From: Verrucomicrobiaceae bacterium | GTDB lineage: Bacteria > Verrucomicrobiota > Verrucomicrobiia > Verrucomicrobiales > Verrucomicrobiaceae | Length of the DNA stretch: 64,000 bases | Assembly (NCBI GenBank): GCA_024232965.1 | Contig: JACKQF010000002.1 | Span: 124,001-188,000, forward strand | Reading direction: 5' to 3' | Shown here: positions 18,109 through 26,413 of the stretch, in pieces | Position numbering within the stretch: the first letter of the stretch is position 1 | Layout of the letters: the number at the start of each line of letters is the position of its first letter | Notes under the pieces: generated by a model | Database searches by the model: none | Told to the model about the DNA's origin: nothing | Seen by the model: only the letters and a program-made list of their open reading frames with translations | Position numbers and translations under genes: made by a program

Positions 18109-18651
18109 TCACCCAAGCAGCCGTGCGATGTGGACTCGGCGCCCCGGCCCTTCAAGCAAGAGGCCGCTTTCGGACCTAAATCGAGTGAAAGCAATCCCGT
18201 TTGTGGATTGGTTGCTGCCATAAATCTCAGCGCGTCTTTTCCCGGCAGCATCTGTCCAAACCAGCGAGATGATGGCTGTGTGGCCCGAGTACAAACCGTT
18301 GGAACCCTTGATCCAGTACTGTACAAAGTCCCCCTGAGCGGCGTCCTTTGGTTTTACCGGGCGACCGATCCTCATCAAATCCACCAATGCGTACTGGACG
18401 CCACGGGTCCGAGGGTCATTGGCATCGATCGCTTTATTTAGGTTGGTGAACTTATAGTTCATGGCAATGGCCCGCTTTTCTTCCGAAGTCAGAGGCCGTC
18501 TGACACACTGCTGAACGACGTCGATGACGAAACTACAGCAGTCGATTTGCTTTCTGCTGCGGTCCAAACCCCACTTGTATCCGGCGAATTTTTTCTCAGA
18601 AAGCCACAAAGCGACGGGCAATGCATTCGCCCCTGCGGCCGGACGAATCAT
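18109..18651 (-). CDS. Putative NlpC/P60- or CHAP-like cysteine peptidase
   Basis: About 180 residues from the ATG at 18651; a TTG at 18669 is also open. The arrangement ID-C-C-SFVIDVV, placing a Cys at a helix start, followed about 80 residues later by GDFVQYWIKG and YSGHTAIISLVW, with His at a strand start, resembles the Cys-His dyad order of NlpC/P60 and CHAP amidases that cut peptidoglycan stem peptides. The N-terminus lacks a clear signal peptide. The family call is by motif order only and could be wrong. A 232-nt non-coding gap separates it from divergent hprK. Confidence 0.5.
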   Translation of the reverse strand: MIRPAAGANALPVALWLSEKKFAGYKWGLDRSRKQIDCCSFVIDVVQQCVRRPLTSEEKRAIAMNYKFTNLNKAIDANDPRTRGVQYALVDLMRIGRPVKPKDAAQGDFVQYWIKGSNGLYSGHTAIISLVWTDAAGKRRAEIYGSNQSTNGIAFTRFRSESGLLLEGPGRRVHIARLLG

Positions 18652-18883
18652 CCCCAGGCCAAAGAACAAGCCAATTGCGTCTCTTCCTCGCTGAAGAGCC
18701 CGTTGCCGAATTCTGGTGGAAGGCTGGCTCTTTGCTTTACAAGCGGCCAGTTTTCAGGCATCCACTGGCCAATGAATTGTACTCCGCCAGCCCTGCCCAA
18801 ATTCACAGCGATTGGTGTGATGCTGCCGCGACCACTCATTTCGCCATCCGCCTGCCCCTCAAGCTTGGAGGAGATCGCCTAAC

Positions 18884-19852
18884 ATGCCACCGCCCCCCAA
18901 AGTCAAACGCCCTGCTTTCGTCACGGTGCAGGAGTTCTTTGAAGCCAACGAGCGCAGCCTGCGTTTGCGCCGCGTCGGAAGTGATGTGGGCATGCAGCGG
19001 CGGATCATGGAGCCCTCTGTGAATCGGCCAGGCCTGGCGCTGTCCGGCTTTTTCACCTACTTCGCCTACAAACGCGTGCAGGTGCTGGGCAACTCAGAGC
19101 TCTCTTTCCTCGCTGGTGTCGATCCAGGACTCGCCGCGGAACGTTTCCGCCAACTCTGCGCCCAGGACATCCCCTGCATCATCGTCGCCCGGGGACGCGC
19201 CATTCGCGATGAGTATGTGAAAATCGCCAACGATGCCGGGATCTGCGTCTTCCAGACCAGCATGGTGACGATGAAATTCCTGAACGCCGCCACCATCAAG
19301 CTCGACTGGCTCTTTGCCCCGACCATGGTAGTGCACGGCTGCCTCGTAGACGTCCAGGGCATCGGCGTGCTGATCAAGGGAGATAGCGGCAGCGGCAAAA
19401 GCGAGGCCGTGATCGGCCTCCTCCAGCGCGGGGCCAGCCTCGTGGCCGACGATGTGGTGCGACTCAGACTTGTGGAGGAGCGAGAAATCACAGGTTCCGC
19501 GCCGGAAATGACTCGCAACATGATCGAAATCCGCGGCCTCGGCATCCTGAACGTCGCCGCTCTCTTCGGCGTTGGCGCGGTGCGAATGAGCAAGCGCGTC
19601 GATCTGGTCGTGCGCCTAGTGATTGGAGTGGAAAGCGGGGACTTGGAGCGCGTCGGGATGGGCCTGGCCTCCGAACCACTCATGAACCTACAGGTGCCCG
19701 CCGTGGATCTGCCCGTTGCACCAGGCCGAGATGTGGCAGGATTGATTGAACTTTCTGCCTTGAATTACAAACTCCGTGCGTTTGGTTACAACAGTGCGGT
19801 CGAGTTCGACCAAAGGTTGTTGAAAAAGATGGCGGATGATCAATTAGGTTAG
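18884..19852 (+). CDS. hprK: HPr kinase/phosphorylase
   Basis: 322 residues. The N-terminal domain contains RPGLALSGFFTYFAYKRVQVLG and LCAQDIPCIIVARG, and the C-terminal catalytic domain has Walker A GDSGSGKS (residues 166-173), the LVADDVVRL strand and the signature IEIRGLGILNVAALFG. HprK phosphorylates HPr on a serine and reverses it, coupling carbon status to regulation in Firmicutes and linked to other outputs in many Gram-negatives. Its substrate gene ptsH follows 19-22 nt downstream, so the pair is surely an operon. No EI (ptsI) or EII sugar permease is in the window. Confidence 0.95.
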   Translation: MPPPPKVKRPAFVTVQEFFEANERSLRLRRVGSDVGMQRRIMEPSVNRPGLALSGFFTYFAYKRVQVLGNSELSFLAGVDPGLAAERFRQLCAQDIPCIIVARGRAIRDEYVKIANDAGICVFQTSMVTMKFLNAATIKLDWLFAPTMVVHGCLVDVQGIGVLIKGDSGSGKSEAVIGLLQRGASLVADDVVRLRLVEEREITGSAPEMTRNMIEIRGLGILNVAALFGVGAVRMSKRVDLVVRLVIGVESGDLERVGMGLASEPLMNLQVPAVDLPVAPGRDVAGLIELSALNYKLRAFGYNSAVEFDQRLLKKMADDQLG

Positions 19853-19874
19853 CCAAGAAGCAGAAAGGCGCATG

Positions 19875-20144
19875 ATGCTGCAAAAAGAATTCGTGATCGT
19901 AAATAAGATGGGCATGCACGCCCGTCCCGCAGCTCAATTTGTCAAACACGCCGGTCGGTTTAAGTGTGACATCTGGGTCGAAAAAGATGAAGAACCCGTC
20001 AACGGCAAGAGCATCATGGGACTCATGATGCTGGCCGCCGGCAAGGGCGAGACCATCAAAATCACCACCGAAGGAACCGATGCAGAGGAAGCCATGGCAG
20101 ACCTTGGCGAGCTCATCGGCTCCGGCTTTGGCGATATCGACTAA
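19875..20144 (+). CDS. ptsH: Phosphocarrier protein HPr
   Basis: 89 residues starting at the second of two adjacent ATGs (19872 and 19875). This start places the catalytic His at position 15 (MGMHARPAAQF) and the regulatory Ser at 46 (NGKSIMGLMML), exactly the classical HPr numbering. Both the EI-phosphorylated His and the HprK-phosphorylated Ser motifs are intact, so the protein should serve HprK and possibly a PTS cascade. The stop is 3 nt from the stop of convergent gmk. Confidence 0.95.
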   Translation: MLQKEFVIVNKMGMHARPAAQFVKHAGRFKCDIWVEKDEEPVNGKSIMGLMMLAAGKGETIKITTEGTDAEEAMADLGELIGSGFGDID

Positions 20145-20147
20145 CGC

Positions 20148-20804
20148 CTACACCTCCCGCAGCGAGGACCGCAGCCGCTCGCTATCCAACAGAGAACGGA
20201 ATCGCGCCTCATCACTCTCCCGAGTGTCACTCACAAGCGCGTATTGATAGCGCGGCCAGTGCGCCATCTCCGCGACGGCGTTTTTCATGCGCAGCTCAAA
20301 GGTCGCCGCGTCCTCCGTCGCCCTTCCCGCCAGCCGGGCGCGCAATTCCTCCACACTCGGCGGCAGGATAAAGACATCCACCAGACAGCGCCGCACTAGC
20401 TCGTCCTGGCAGGCGCGCACTTGCTCCGCGCCCTGCACATCAATGTCCATGATCACATCGATCCCGCGTCGCAGATTGTCATACACATAGCTCTTCAGTG
20501 TGCCATACCAGCGCGTATGGACCTGCGCATGCTCAAAGAGTTCCCCGCGTCCGACCCGAGCCAAAAAATCGTCCTCTTCGAGGAAGAAGTAGTCCTTTCC
20601 GTCCACCTCCCCCGGACGCGGCTGACGCGTCGTGCAGGACACCGAAAATACCACCTTCTCCCCATCGCACACTTTGCGACAAAGCGTAGTTTTTCCCGTG
20701 CCCGAAGGACCGGAGACAACAATCAAAAGACCAAGACGCTGGGAGGGGTAATTCACTCCGCAGGGGTAGCGCAGGCCGGGCGGGATGCAAGAGGCAGCCT
20801 GCAT
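20148..20804 (-). CDS. gmk: Guanylate kinase
   Basis: 218 residues at most. The P-loop is GPSGTGKTT, followed by the GMP-binding TTRQPRPGEVDGKDYFFL and the IDVQGAEQVR strand, then the lid region. The enzyme phosphorylates GMP to GDP in nucleotide metabolism. The start is uncertain: the open frame begins at 20804 (MQAASCIPPGLRY), but a GTG at 20756 (VNYPSQRLGLLIVVSG) would give a more typical length of about 202. Confidence 0.94.
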   Translation of the reverse strand: MQAASCIPPGLRYPCGVNYPSQRLGLLIVVSGPSGTGKTTLCRKVCDGEKVVFSVSCTTRQPRPGEVDGKDYFFLEEDDFLARVGRGELFEHAQVHTRWYGTLKSYVYDNLRRGIDVIMDIDVQGAEQVRACQDELVRRCLVDVFILPPSVEELRARLAGRATEDAATFELRMKNAVAEMAHWPRYQYALVSDTRESDEARFRSLLDSERLRSSLREV

Positions 20805-20824
20805 TCAGCCCCGTAGACTGACCA

Positions 20825-21691
20825 TCAGGGCTCCGTTGCGTTTTTGAAGATCTCGGGGTGATCCAGCAGGACCTTCTTCAGGGCCTTCGCATCGGCGGTT
20901 GGCACTTCGCCAGTCCACGAACACTTCTCGATGCAGTCGCGCCCGCCGACCGTACCCAGGATCGTCAGCGCCGTCAGCCAAGAGCCCGCCGGGTTCGGGT
21001 GCGTGCCGTCTTCGTTGTAGATTTCGAGGGCGGGCAGATCGGTCCTCGCCTGTTTCCAAAAATCCCCCACTGGACTGATCAGCATCCGCACCTGAGTATC
21101 GGCCAAGTGGGGCTGCACGGCATTGAACACGGCCTGCACAGAGCCGCGAACACGCTGGTGCATCACTTCTGGGTTCTCCCCCATCATCGGAATATCGGCC
21201 TGTCCATTTTTCCAGACCTTAGGATGCCTGGCCCAAGTCTGAAAAAGAATGACCAGCGCGTTCGGGTTCGCTTGCTTGGCCATTGTCGTGATCGTCACCG
21301 CAGCCTGTGCCCAACTCGCCGCCACATTCGGATCCACTGCCGCCGCTGCGGATAGCACGCTTTGGTGCTGCAGTACCACCACATCCCAGGGCTTGCCATC
21401 GGATCGCGCCCCGTTCGTCAGAGCCCGCACCAGTTCATTGCGGCGCACGTGATCCGCCAGGTTCAGTCCGCCATCCGTTACAGAGCCCACCAGCGGCTTC
21501 AAAACACCGGTGGAGGCACACATCGCGTCAAACATCTCCGGCATCTTGTTGAAGTAAGTGTAGCTGTTCCCCACAAACAAGACGCGCACCGTGGGCACCT
21601 CTTCCGCCATCGCTGGTAACTGGGCCAAAACCACGAATAACAGCCCCGGAATGATTCGGCGGTATGGGGAAAACGTCGTGCAGGTCCTCAT
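20825..21691 (-). CDS. Secreted SGNH/GDSL-type hydrolase (DUF4886-like)
   Basis: 288 residues with a Sec signal ending near LPAMAEE. The catalytic block I is FVGNSYTYFNKMPEM (GNSxT, Ser nucleophile). The C-terminal block V is EDGTHPNPAGSWLTA, where the Asp and His complete the triad. DUF4886-like SGNH proteins are esterases or acetylesterases acting on polysaccharides, and the substrate here is unknown. The start (MRTCTTFSPYRR) lies within the region divergent to the hydrolase at 21754. It lies 20 nt upstream of gmk on the same strand. Confidence 0.82.
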   Translation of the reverse strand: MRTCTTFSPYRRIIPGLLFVVLAQLPAMAEEVPTVRVLFVGNSYTYFNKMPEMFDAMCASTGVLKPLVGSVTDGGLNLADHVRRNELVRALTNGARSDGKPWDVVVLQHQSVLSAAAAVDPNVAASWAQAAVTITTMAKQANPNALVILFQTWARHPKVWKNGQADIPMMGENPEVMHQRVRGSVQAVFNAVQPHLADTQVRMLISPVGDFWKQARTDLPALEIYNEDGTHPNPAGSWLTALTILGTVGGRDCIEKCSWTGEVPTADAKALKKVLLDHPEIFKNATEP

Positions 21692-21753
21692 GCGTCAGCT
21701 ATCCTTTCAGATTCCCATTGCATTGGCAAGTCAGTTGCGATCCTTCTTGTCCA

Positions 21754-22614
21754 ATGAAAAACAAGTGGCTCCGCTGGTTCCTTCGCGCGCTTGGCGTCTT
21801 CGTGGTGCTCGTCCTATTGGCCGCGCTGGGGAACTGCACCTCGCAGCCGACTATCCCCGAGAGCGTCACACGCACCAAGCACACCCTACAGCTTTCCAAG
21901 GATAGAGTCACCGCCGATGTCTATCTGCCCAAGGGCGTCGAGACGGCTCCCGTCGTGATGGTCGTTCACGGCTTCTCACGATCACGCAACAACATGTCTG
22001 GCTGGGGCGTCCTCCTCGCCCAGCAGGGCTTCATCGTCGTCGTGCCGACCATGCCCAAGCTCTCCGCCAATCTCCGCAACGGCCGTGCGATGCGCGAACT
22101 ACTTGACGAGGTCATGGCAGGCAAACTCTTCACCGCCCCGCATCCGCAGCCGCACAATGCAGCGCTCGTCGGCTTCTCCATGGGCGGTTGCGTCACCCTT
22201 TTGGCAGCGGAGAAAAATCCCCACGTCGCCGCATGGGTCGGGCTTGATCCGGTCGATTTCAGTGGCCTCGGCGAAAAGGTCATCAAAGATCTCGCCGTCC
22301 CCAGCCTCATTGTTCGTGCAGAGCCTGCGCCATTCAACCTCAACGGCAATTCCCGCCACCTCATCACCGCCGCACACGGCCCCATGACCGCCATGTGCGT
22401 GAAGGACTCCACCCATTGCGATGCCGAAAACCCCAGCAGCCCTCTCGCCAATCTGGCCTGCGGCGAGGTCTCTGCGCACCGCCTCAAGACCTACGAGAAG
22501 TACGTCACCGCGATTCTGCGCAAGATCCTGGTCAAAGACCCAACGGCAGATGAGATCCTGACGTCCGCAGCGACGGACACCCGCCTCAAGGACGTCGTCC
22601 TGCCGAGCCCTTAG
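21754..22614 (+). CDS. Membrane-anchored alpha/beta hydrolase
   Basis: About 286 residues from the ATG at 21754 (MKNKWLRWFLRALGVFVVLVLL), a basic N-terminus and membrane helix ending LGNCTSQP. The helix is lipobox-like, but Asn at -1 makes lipid attachment doubtful. Fold motifs are VVMVVHGFSRS (oxyanion HG), the nucleophile elbow GFSMGGC, and a likely His late in the chain. It resembles chlorophyllase/PET-hydrolase-like dienelactone-type esterases. A short hairpin follows the stop. Confidence 0.8.
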   Translation: MKNKWLRWFLRALGVFVVLVLLAALGNCTSQPTIPESVTRTKHTLQLSKDRVTADVYLPKGVETAPVVMVVHGFSRSRNNMSGWGVLLAQQGFIVVVPTMPKLSANLRNGRAMRELLDEVMAGKLFTAPHPQPHNAALVGFSMGGCVTLLAAEKNPHVAAWVGLDPVDFSGLGEKVIKDLAVPSLIVRAEPAPFNLNGNSRHLITAAHGPMTAMCVKDSTHCDAENPSSPLANLACGEVSAHRLKTYEKYVTAILRKILVKDPTADEILTSAATDTRLKDVVLPSP

Positions 22615-22649
22615 CCAAACAGGCACCGCAGAGCTTTTCATCAGAAGAT

Positions 22650-22666
22650 CAGCCCGGCCGGGGCTG
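22650..22666 (+). terminator. Possible hairpin terminator after hydrolase
   Basis: CAGCCC (22650-22655) pairs with GGGCTG (22661-22666) over a 5-nt loop, followed by TATTTA. The stem is short and the T tract poor, so termination is tentative. It lies 10 nt before the start of the downstream dehydrogenase. Confidence 0.3.
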
Positions 22667-22676
22667 TATTTAGTGG

Positions 22677-25600
22677 ATGAAGTTCACCGCCCGCCTCACG
22701 GCCGCCTTTGCCCTCGCCACCGCAGTCAACGCCGCCGACCCAAACGTCAATCCAGACGCCGTCGCCGGCAACGAGCAGGTGCGCAAGATCATGGAGACCT
22801 ACGGCGGACGCGGCACGCTGGCAGACGACACCCCGCCTTCCACACCTCAGGAGGCGCTCAAAAAGTTCACCCTCCGCAGCGATGTCGCCATCGACCTCAT
22901 GGCGTCGGAGCCCGATGTCATGCAGCCCCTGTATGCCAGTTGGGATTCCAAAGGCCGCATGTGGGTGACGCAGTACAAGCAATACCAGTTCCCCGCCGGG
23001 CTCAAGGTTGTCAGCTACGATCAGCACCTGCGGGCCAAGTTTGATAAAGTCCCCCTCCCACCCCCGCAGGGCGAAAAAGGCGCCGATAAAATCACCGTCT
23101 TCGAAGACACCGATGGCGATGGCTTTTTCGACAAACACACCGACGTCATCACCGGTCTGAATATCGCCAGCGCAGCGCTCGCAGGCATGGGCCGCATCTG
23201 GGTGATCAATCCCCCCTACCTCCTTAGCTACCCCGATCCCGATGGCGACGGCATCCCCAATGGCGACCCCGAAGTCGCCCTGCGCGGCTTTGGCCTGGAG
23301 GACACCCACAGCATCGCCACAAATCTGCAATGGGGCATGGATGGCTGGCTGTATGGAGCCAATGGCAGCACCACCACCGGCAACGTCAGCAGCGCCAATA
23401 GCAAGAACGTGAAGTGGGAGGGCCAGTGCATCTGGCGTTATCACCCCGGGCAAAAGCTCTTTGAGATCTATGCCGAAGGCGGTGGCAATACCTTCAGCCT
23501 CGACATCGATAGCAAAGGCCGCGTCTTCTCCGGCACCAACAATGGCAAGACCCGCGGCATGCACTACGAGCAAGGCAGCTACGGCATCAAAGGCTGGGGA
23601 AAACACGGCTCCCTGACCAATCCGTATGCCTTTGGTTGGTTCGAACACATGAAGCACGAGGGCGATGACAAACGCTTCCCCCAGGCCTTCACCATCTATG
23701 AAGGCGGCCTTCTCGGCAGCGCTTATGAGGGCCACATCATCGCCCCGAATTCCCTGCAAAACGTCGTCTATGTCAGCGAGCGTCTCCCCGATGGCTCCAC
23801 CTTCCGCACCAAGGATGGCGAGGACCTCGTTAAAAGCAGCGACCGCTGGTTCCGCCCCGTCTGGGCAGGCTCCGCGCCCGATGGCGGCTTTTACATGGCC
23901 GACTGGTATGACACCCGCCTCAGCCATGTCCGCCCCGTCGATGACTGGCACAAAACCAGCGGCCGCATCTATCGCGTCCGACCCGCCGCAGGCGCGCCAA
24001 AGCTCGCGCCCTTTGATCTCAGCACGGCCAGCGCAGACGAACTGCTCGGCTACGTCAGCCACGTCAACGAATGGTTCCGCAAACAAGCCGTGCACGAAAT
24101 CGTCTGGCGCAAACTCACCGAGGCCACACCGAAGCTCCACACCATGCTCGATGGCCCCCAGGCGCTGGAGGCCCTCTGGGCACTGGATGGCCTAGGCGCA
24201 GCGGATGATGCGCTGACCACCAAACTCCTCAGCCACGCCGACCCCTATGTGCGCCGCTGGGCCGTCAAAATCCTGGGCGAACACCGCGCCGCAGGATCCG
24301 GTGCCAGTGTCCTCGCGGGCATGGCCAAGACCGAACCAAACATCGAAGTCCGCGCCCAATTGCTCGCCTCCGCCAAGCGACTCCCCGCCGCCGAAGGATT
24401 GCCCCTGCTCTGGGCCGCCGAAGGGATCGAAGACGTCAGCGGGCACCTGCCCCTGCTCGCCTGGTGGGCCCTGGAGTCCAAGGCCGAAAAGGAGCGCGCC
24501 GCCGTCTTCGCCTTCTTGAAAAACGATGCCGCCTTTGTCAAGACGCCCCTCTTTCACGAGCACCTTGCCGAACGCCTCGCCAAACGCTATGCCCTCGCTG
24601 GTGGTGCGGAGAATTTTCAGTCCTGCGCCGACCTGCTCGCCATCGCAGCAGATGATACCGACCGCAGCAAGATCATCGCCGGCATCGCCGCCGCCTTTGA
24701 GGGCGCAGAGATGCCCGCCCTGCCTACCAGCCTCACCGCCGCGCTCAATGACTACATGGCGCGCCAGACCGATGGAGATCTCACGCTCGCCCTCCGCAGC
24801 GGCAATGCCGACGCCATCAAAAAAGGCCTCGCCCTCATTGCCGACAGCAAGTCCAGCAACGCCAAACGCATTGCCGTCGCCCGCACCCTCGCAGAGCTTG
24901 GCAAAGGCGAGGCCGTCGCCCCCATGGTCGCCATCCTCAAGGGCGGCAATCCAGCCAGCCTGAAGCGCGGCATCCTCCAGGCCGCCGCCAAGTTTGACGA
25001 CAAGCGCATCCCAGAAGCATTGCTGCTGGGCTACGAAGCCCAGATCGCCGGCGACAAAGCCCTGCGCGAGGACGCCCTGCGCGTCATGGCTGGTCGCAAA
25101 GAGTGGGCCCAACTCCTGGTGCATTTTGTCAACGAATGGAAGGTGCCGACCAAGCACTTCACCATCGACATCATCCGCGCCCTCAGCCTGCATCACGATC
25201 CCGAGATCGATGCCGCCATCGAGCAGCACTGGAAGGGCAAACTGGCCACCGGCCCCACCGAAGAGAAGCGCAAGGAAGCAGAACGCATCAAGGCCGTGCT
25301 CAAGACCGGCCTCGGCGACCCCGAAAAAGGCAAGCTCCAGTTCACCGCCCGCTGCGCCATCTGCCACAAGCTCTTTGCCGAAGGCGGAGCCATCGGCCCC
25401 GAGCTCACCGGCTACGATCGCGGCAGCGCCGACTTCTGGTTGGATAACATCTTCAACCCCAGCATGGAGATCCGGGAAGGCTTCGGCGCCTACATCGTCA
25501 AGCTCAAGAGCGGCCAGATCCTCTCCGGTCTCATGGCCGGGCAGGACGCCAGCGGCATCATCATCAAAGACATGGCCGGCAACCTCACCCCCGCCAAACA

Positions 25601-25715
25601 GGCAGACGTCGCCAGCATGGAAGCCAGCCCCATCTCCCTCATGCCAGAGGGCCTCACCACCGGCATGACCGACACCGACCTCAAGGACTTCTTCGCCTAC
25701 CTCATGCGGCCCTGA
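22677..25715 (+). CDS. PVC-type heme-binding membrane-bound dehydrogenase
   Basis: 1012 residues with a Sec signal (MKFTARLTAAFALATAVNAAD). The first half is a beta-propeller of the membrane-bound dehydrogenase type, with repeated D-x-D-G-D-G loops (FEDTDGDGFFD, YPDPDGDGIPNGD). Other markers are LQWGMDGWLYGANG and APDGGFYMADWYDTR. The middle is a run of HEAT-like alpha repeats. The C-terminus is a cytochrome c domain with CAICH at residues 893-897 and GGAIGPELTGYDRG, then the ending KDFFAYLMRP. Such proteins are expanded in Verrucomicrobia and Planctomycetes and are thought to oxidise sugars in the periplasm, passing electrons to the heme. The substrate is unknown. Confidence 0.92.
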   Translation: MKFTARLTAAFALATAVNAADPNVNPDAVAGNEQVRKIMETYGGRGTLADDTPPSTPQEALKKFTLRSDVAIDLMASEPDVMQPLYASWDSKGRMWVTQYKQYQFPAGLKVVSYDQHLRAKFDKVPLPPPQGEKGADKITVFEDTDGDGFFDKHTDVITGLNIASAALAGMGRIWVINPPYLLSYPDPDGDGIPNGDPEVALRGFGLEDTHSIATNLQWGMDGWLYGANGSTTTGNVSSANSKNVKWEGQCIWRYHPGQKLFEIYAEGGGNTFSLDIDSKGRVFSGTNNGKTRGMHYEQGSYGIKGWGKHGSLTNPYAFGWFEHMKHEGDDKRFPQAFTIYEGGLLGSAYEGHIIAPNSLQNVVYVSERLPDGSTFRTKDGEDLVKSSDRWFRPVWAGSAPDGGFYMADWYDTRLSHVRPVDDWHKTSGRIYRVRPAAGAPKLAPFDLSTASADELLGYVSHVNEWFRKQAVHEIVWRKLTEATPKLHTMLDGPQALEALWALDGLGAADDALTTKLLSHADPYVRRWAVKILGEHRAAGSGASVLAGMAKTEPNIEVRAQLLASAKRLPAAEGLPLLWAAEGIEDVSGHLPLLAWWALESKAEKERAAVFAFLKNDAAFVKTPLFHEHLAERLAKRYALAGGAENFQSCADLLAIAADDTDRSKIIAGIAAAFEGAEMPALPTSLTAALNDYMARQTDGDLTLALRSGNADAIKKGLALIADSKSSNAKRIAVARTLAELGKGEAVAPMVAILKGGNPASLKRGILQAAAKFDDKRIPEALLLGYEAQIAGDKALREDALRVMAGRKEWAQLLVHFVNEWKVPTKHFTIDIIRALSLHHDPEIDAAIEQHWKGKLATGPTEEKRKEAERIKAVLKTGLGDPEKGKLQFTARCAICHKLFAEGGAIGPELTGYDRGSADFWLDNIFNPSMEIREGFGAYIVKLKSGQILSGLMAGQDASGIIIKDMAGNLTPAKQADVASMEASPISLMPEGLTTGMTDTDLKDFFAYLMRP

Positions 25716-25723
25716 CGGGCGGC

Positions 25724-25779
25724 GGTGGTGGCGTGGTGGAGTCGTGGCGTGGTGGAGTGGGGGAGTGGTGGAGCGGTGA
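25724..25779 (+). repeat. GTGG-rich imperfect tandem repeat
   Basis: Just past the dehydrogenase stop, a purine-rich stretch repeats GGCGTGGTGGAGT at 25730-25742 and 25746-25758 within a longer run of GTGG units, followed by a C/T-rich stretch. It has no coding sense and is part of the 220-nt gap before the small gene. Confidence 0.6.
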
Positions 25780-25880
25780 CAACCCACTCCCCTCGTTCCT
25801 CCTCCTCGTGCTCGTCCGTCTCGTCCTCGCCTTTCGGGGCGCGGTGCTTCCAGCCCGCCCCGCCCACCTGTCTTGTAAGT

Positions 25881-25920
25881 CCGCCCGGCGAAAGCTAGGC
25901 GGGCGCTTTGGTTTTTGGGG
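25881..25920 (+). repeat. 40-bp hairpin repeat, copy 1
   Basis: This 40-bp sequence recurs at 26287-26326 in the same orientation with a single mismatch. It contains an inverted repeat (CGCCCG with CGGGCG around a short loop) followed by CTTTGGTTTTTGGGG, so it could fold as a terminator-like hairpin with a T-rich tail on the plus strand. It lies between the dehydrogenase and the 95-codon gene. Confidence 0.85.
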
Positions 25921-25935
25921 GGCGCTGGGGCAGGT

Positions 25936-26223
25936 CTAGGCGTTCGCCGCTCCGCCTTGAGGCGGCGGGGGTGCCGTCGTTCCCGTCGCCGCTTTGCGGC
26001 CCTGGTAATGTTTGCGGACGTACTCCGCGTGCATCTCCATCAGTGGCATTTCCTTGACTTGGAAGCGCCACTCCCGGAAGTCCCGGATTGCCTCCAGGGT
26101 CGGCAGTTCGGGTGTCTTGAAAGCCAGATCCTGGGCGAAGGCTGCCTGTTCCTCCCGCCACAGGCGCTCGTAGCGCTCGTGCTCTTCGGGAGACCATGTC
26201 TTCAATTTCGCGGGCGTCTTCAT
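25936..26223 (-). CDS. Small hypothetical protein
   Basis: 95 residues, mostly charged and helical (EEHERYERLWREEQAAF, FREWRFQVKEMPLMEMHAEYVRKHY), with a Thr/Pro/Gly-rich tail. A good ribosome binding site, AAGGAGG, lies about 12 nt before the ATG at 26223, which supports it as a real gene. There is no signal peptide or known domain. It is enclosed by two near-identical 40-bp repeats and sits at the edge of the accessory region next to the restriction-modification gene. Confidence 0.6.
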   Translation of the reverse strand: MKTPAKLKTWSPEEHERYERLWREEQAAFAQDLAFKTPELPTLEAIRDFREWRFQVKEMPLMEMHAEYVRKHYQGRKAATGTTAPPPPQGGAANA

Positions 26224-26286
26224 GGGGATTCTGGGCCTCCTTGACGGCCCCGCGCCAGACTAACGCGGGACGGCCTACGCGCAAGC

Positions 26287-26326
26287 CCGCCCGGCGAAGG
26301 CTAGGCGGGCGCTTTGGTTTTTGGGG
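26287..26326 (+). repeat. 40-bp hairpin repeat, copy 2
   Basis: Second copy of the repeat at 25881-25920, 39 of 40 bases identical. Here the stem is longer: GCCCGCC with GGCGGGC, a perfect 7-bp pair. It lies between the start of the 95-codon gene and the MmeI-like gene, so the pair brackets a segment of about 365 bp. Confidence 0.85.
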
Positions 26327-26413
26327 AGACAATTCATCCCTAGGACTCTCGCAGGAATACGAACTCATCAGTAAAATCTTGAGCATCACCGCGCACCACT
26401 GCTAGGGTGCCAG

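Noticed and set aside
18652..18883. Protein-like stretch on the plus strand before hprK (FWWKAGSLLYKRPVFRHPLA and onward).
   Set aside because: The frame has no stop before hprK and would overlap it by about 140 nt; no family match. A degraded gene is possible but unsupported.
22641..25787. Two long open frames (499 and 531 codons) on the minus strand opposite the membrane-bound dehydrogenase.
   Set aside because: They mirror the GC-rich codon pattern of the real gene, which has clear domains and a heme motif; the antisense translations are Gly/Ala/Asp-rich with no recognisable domain.
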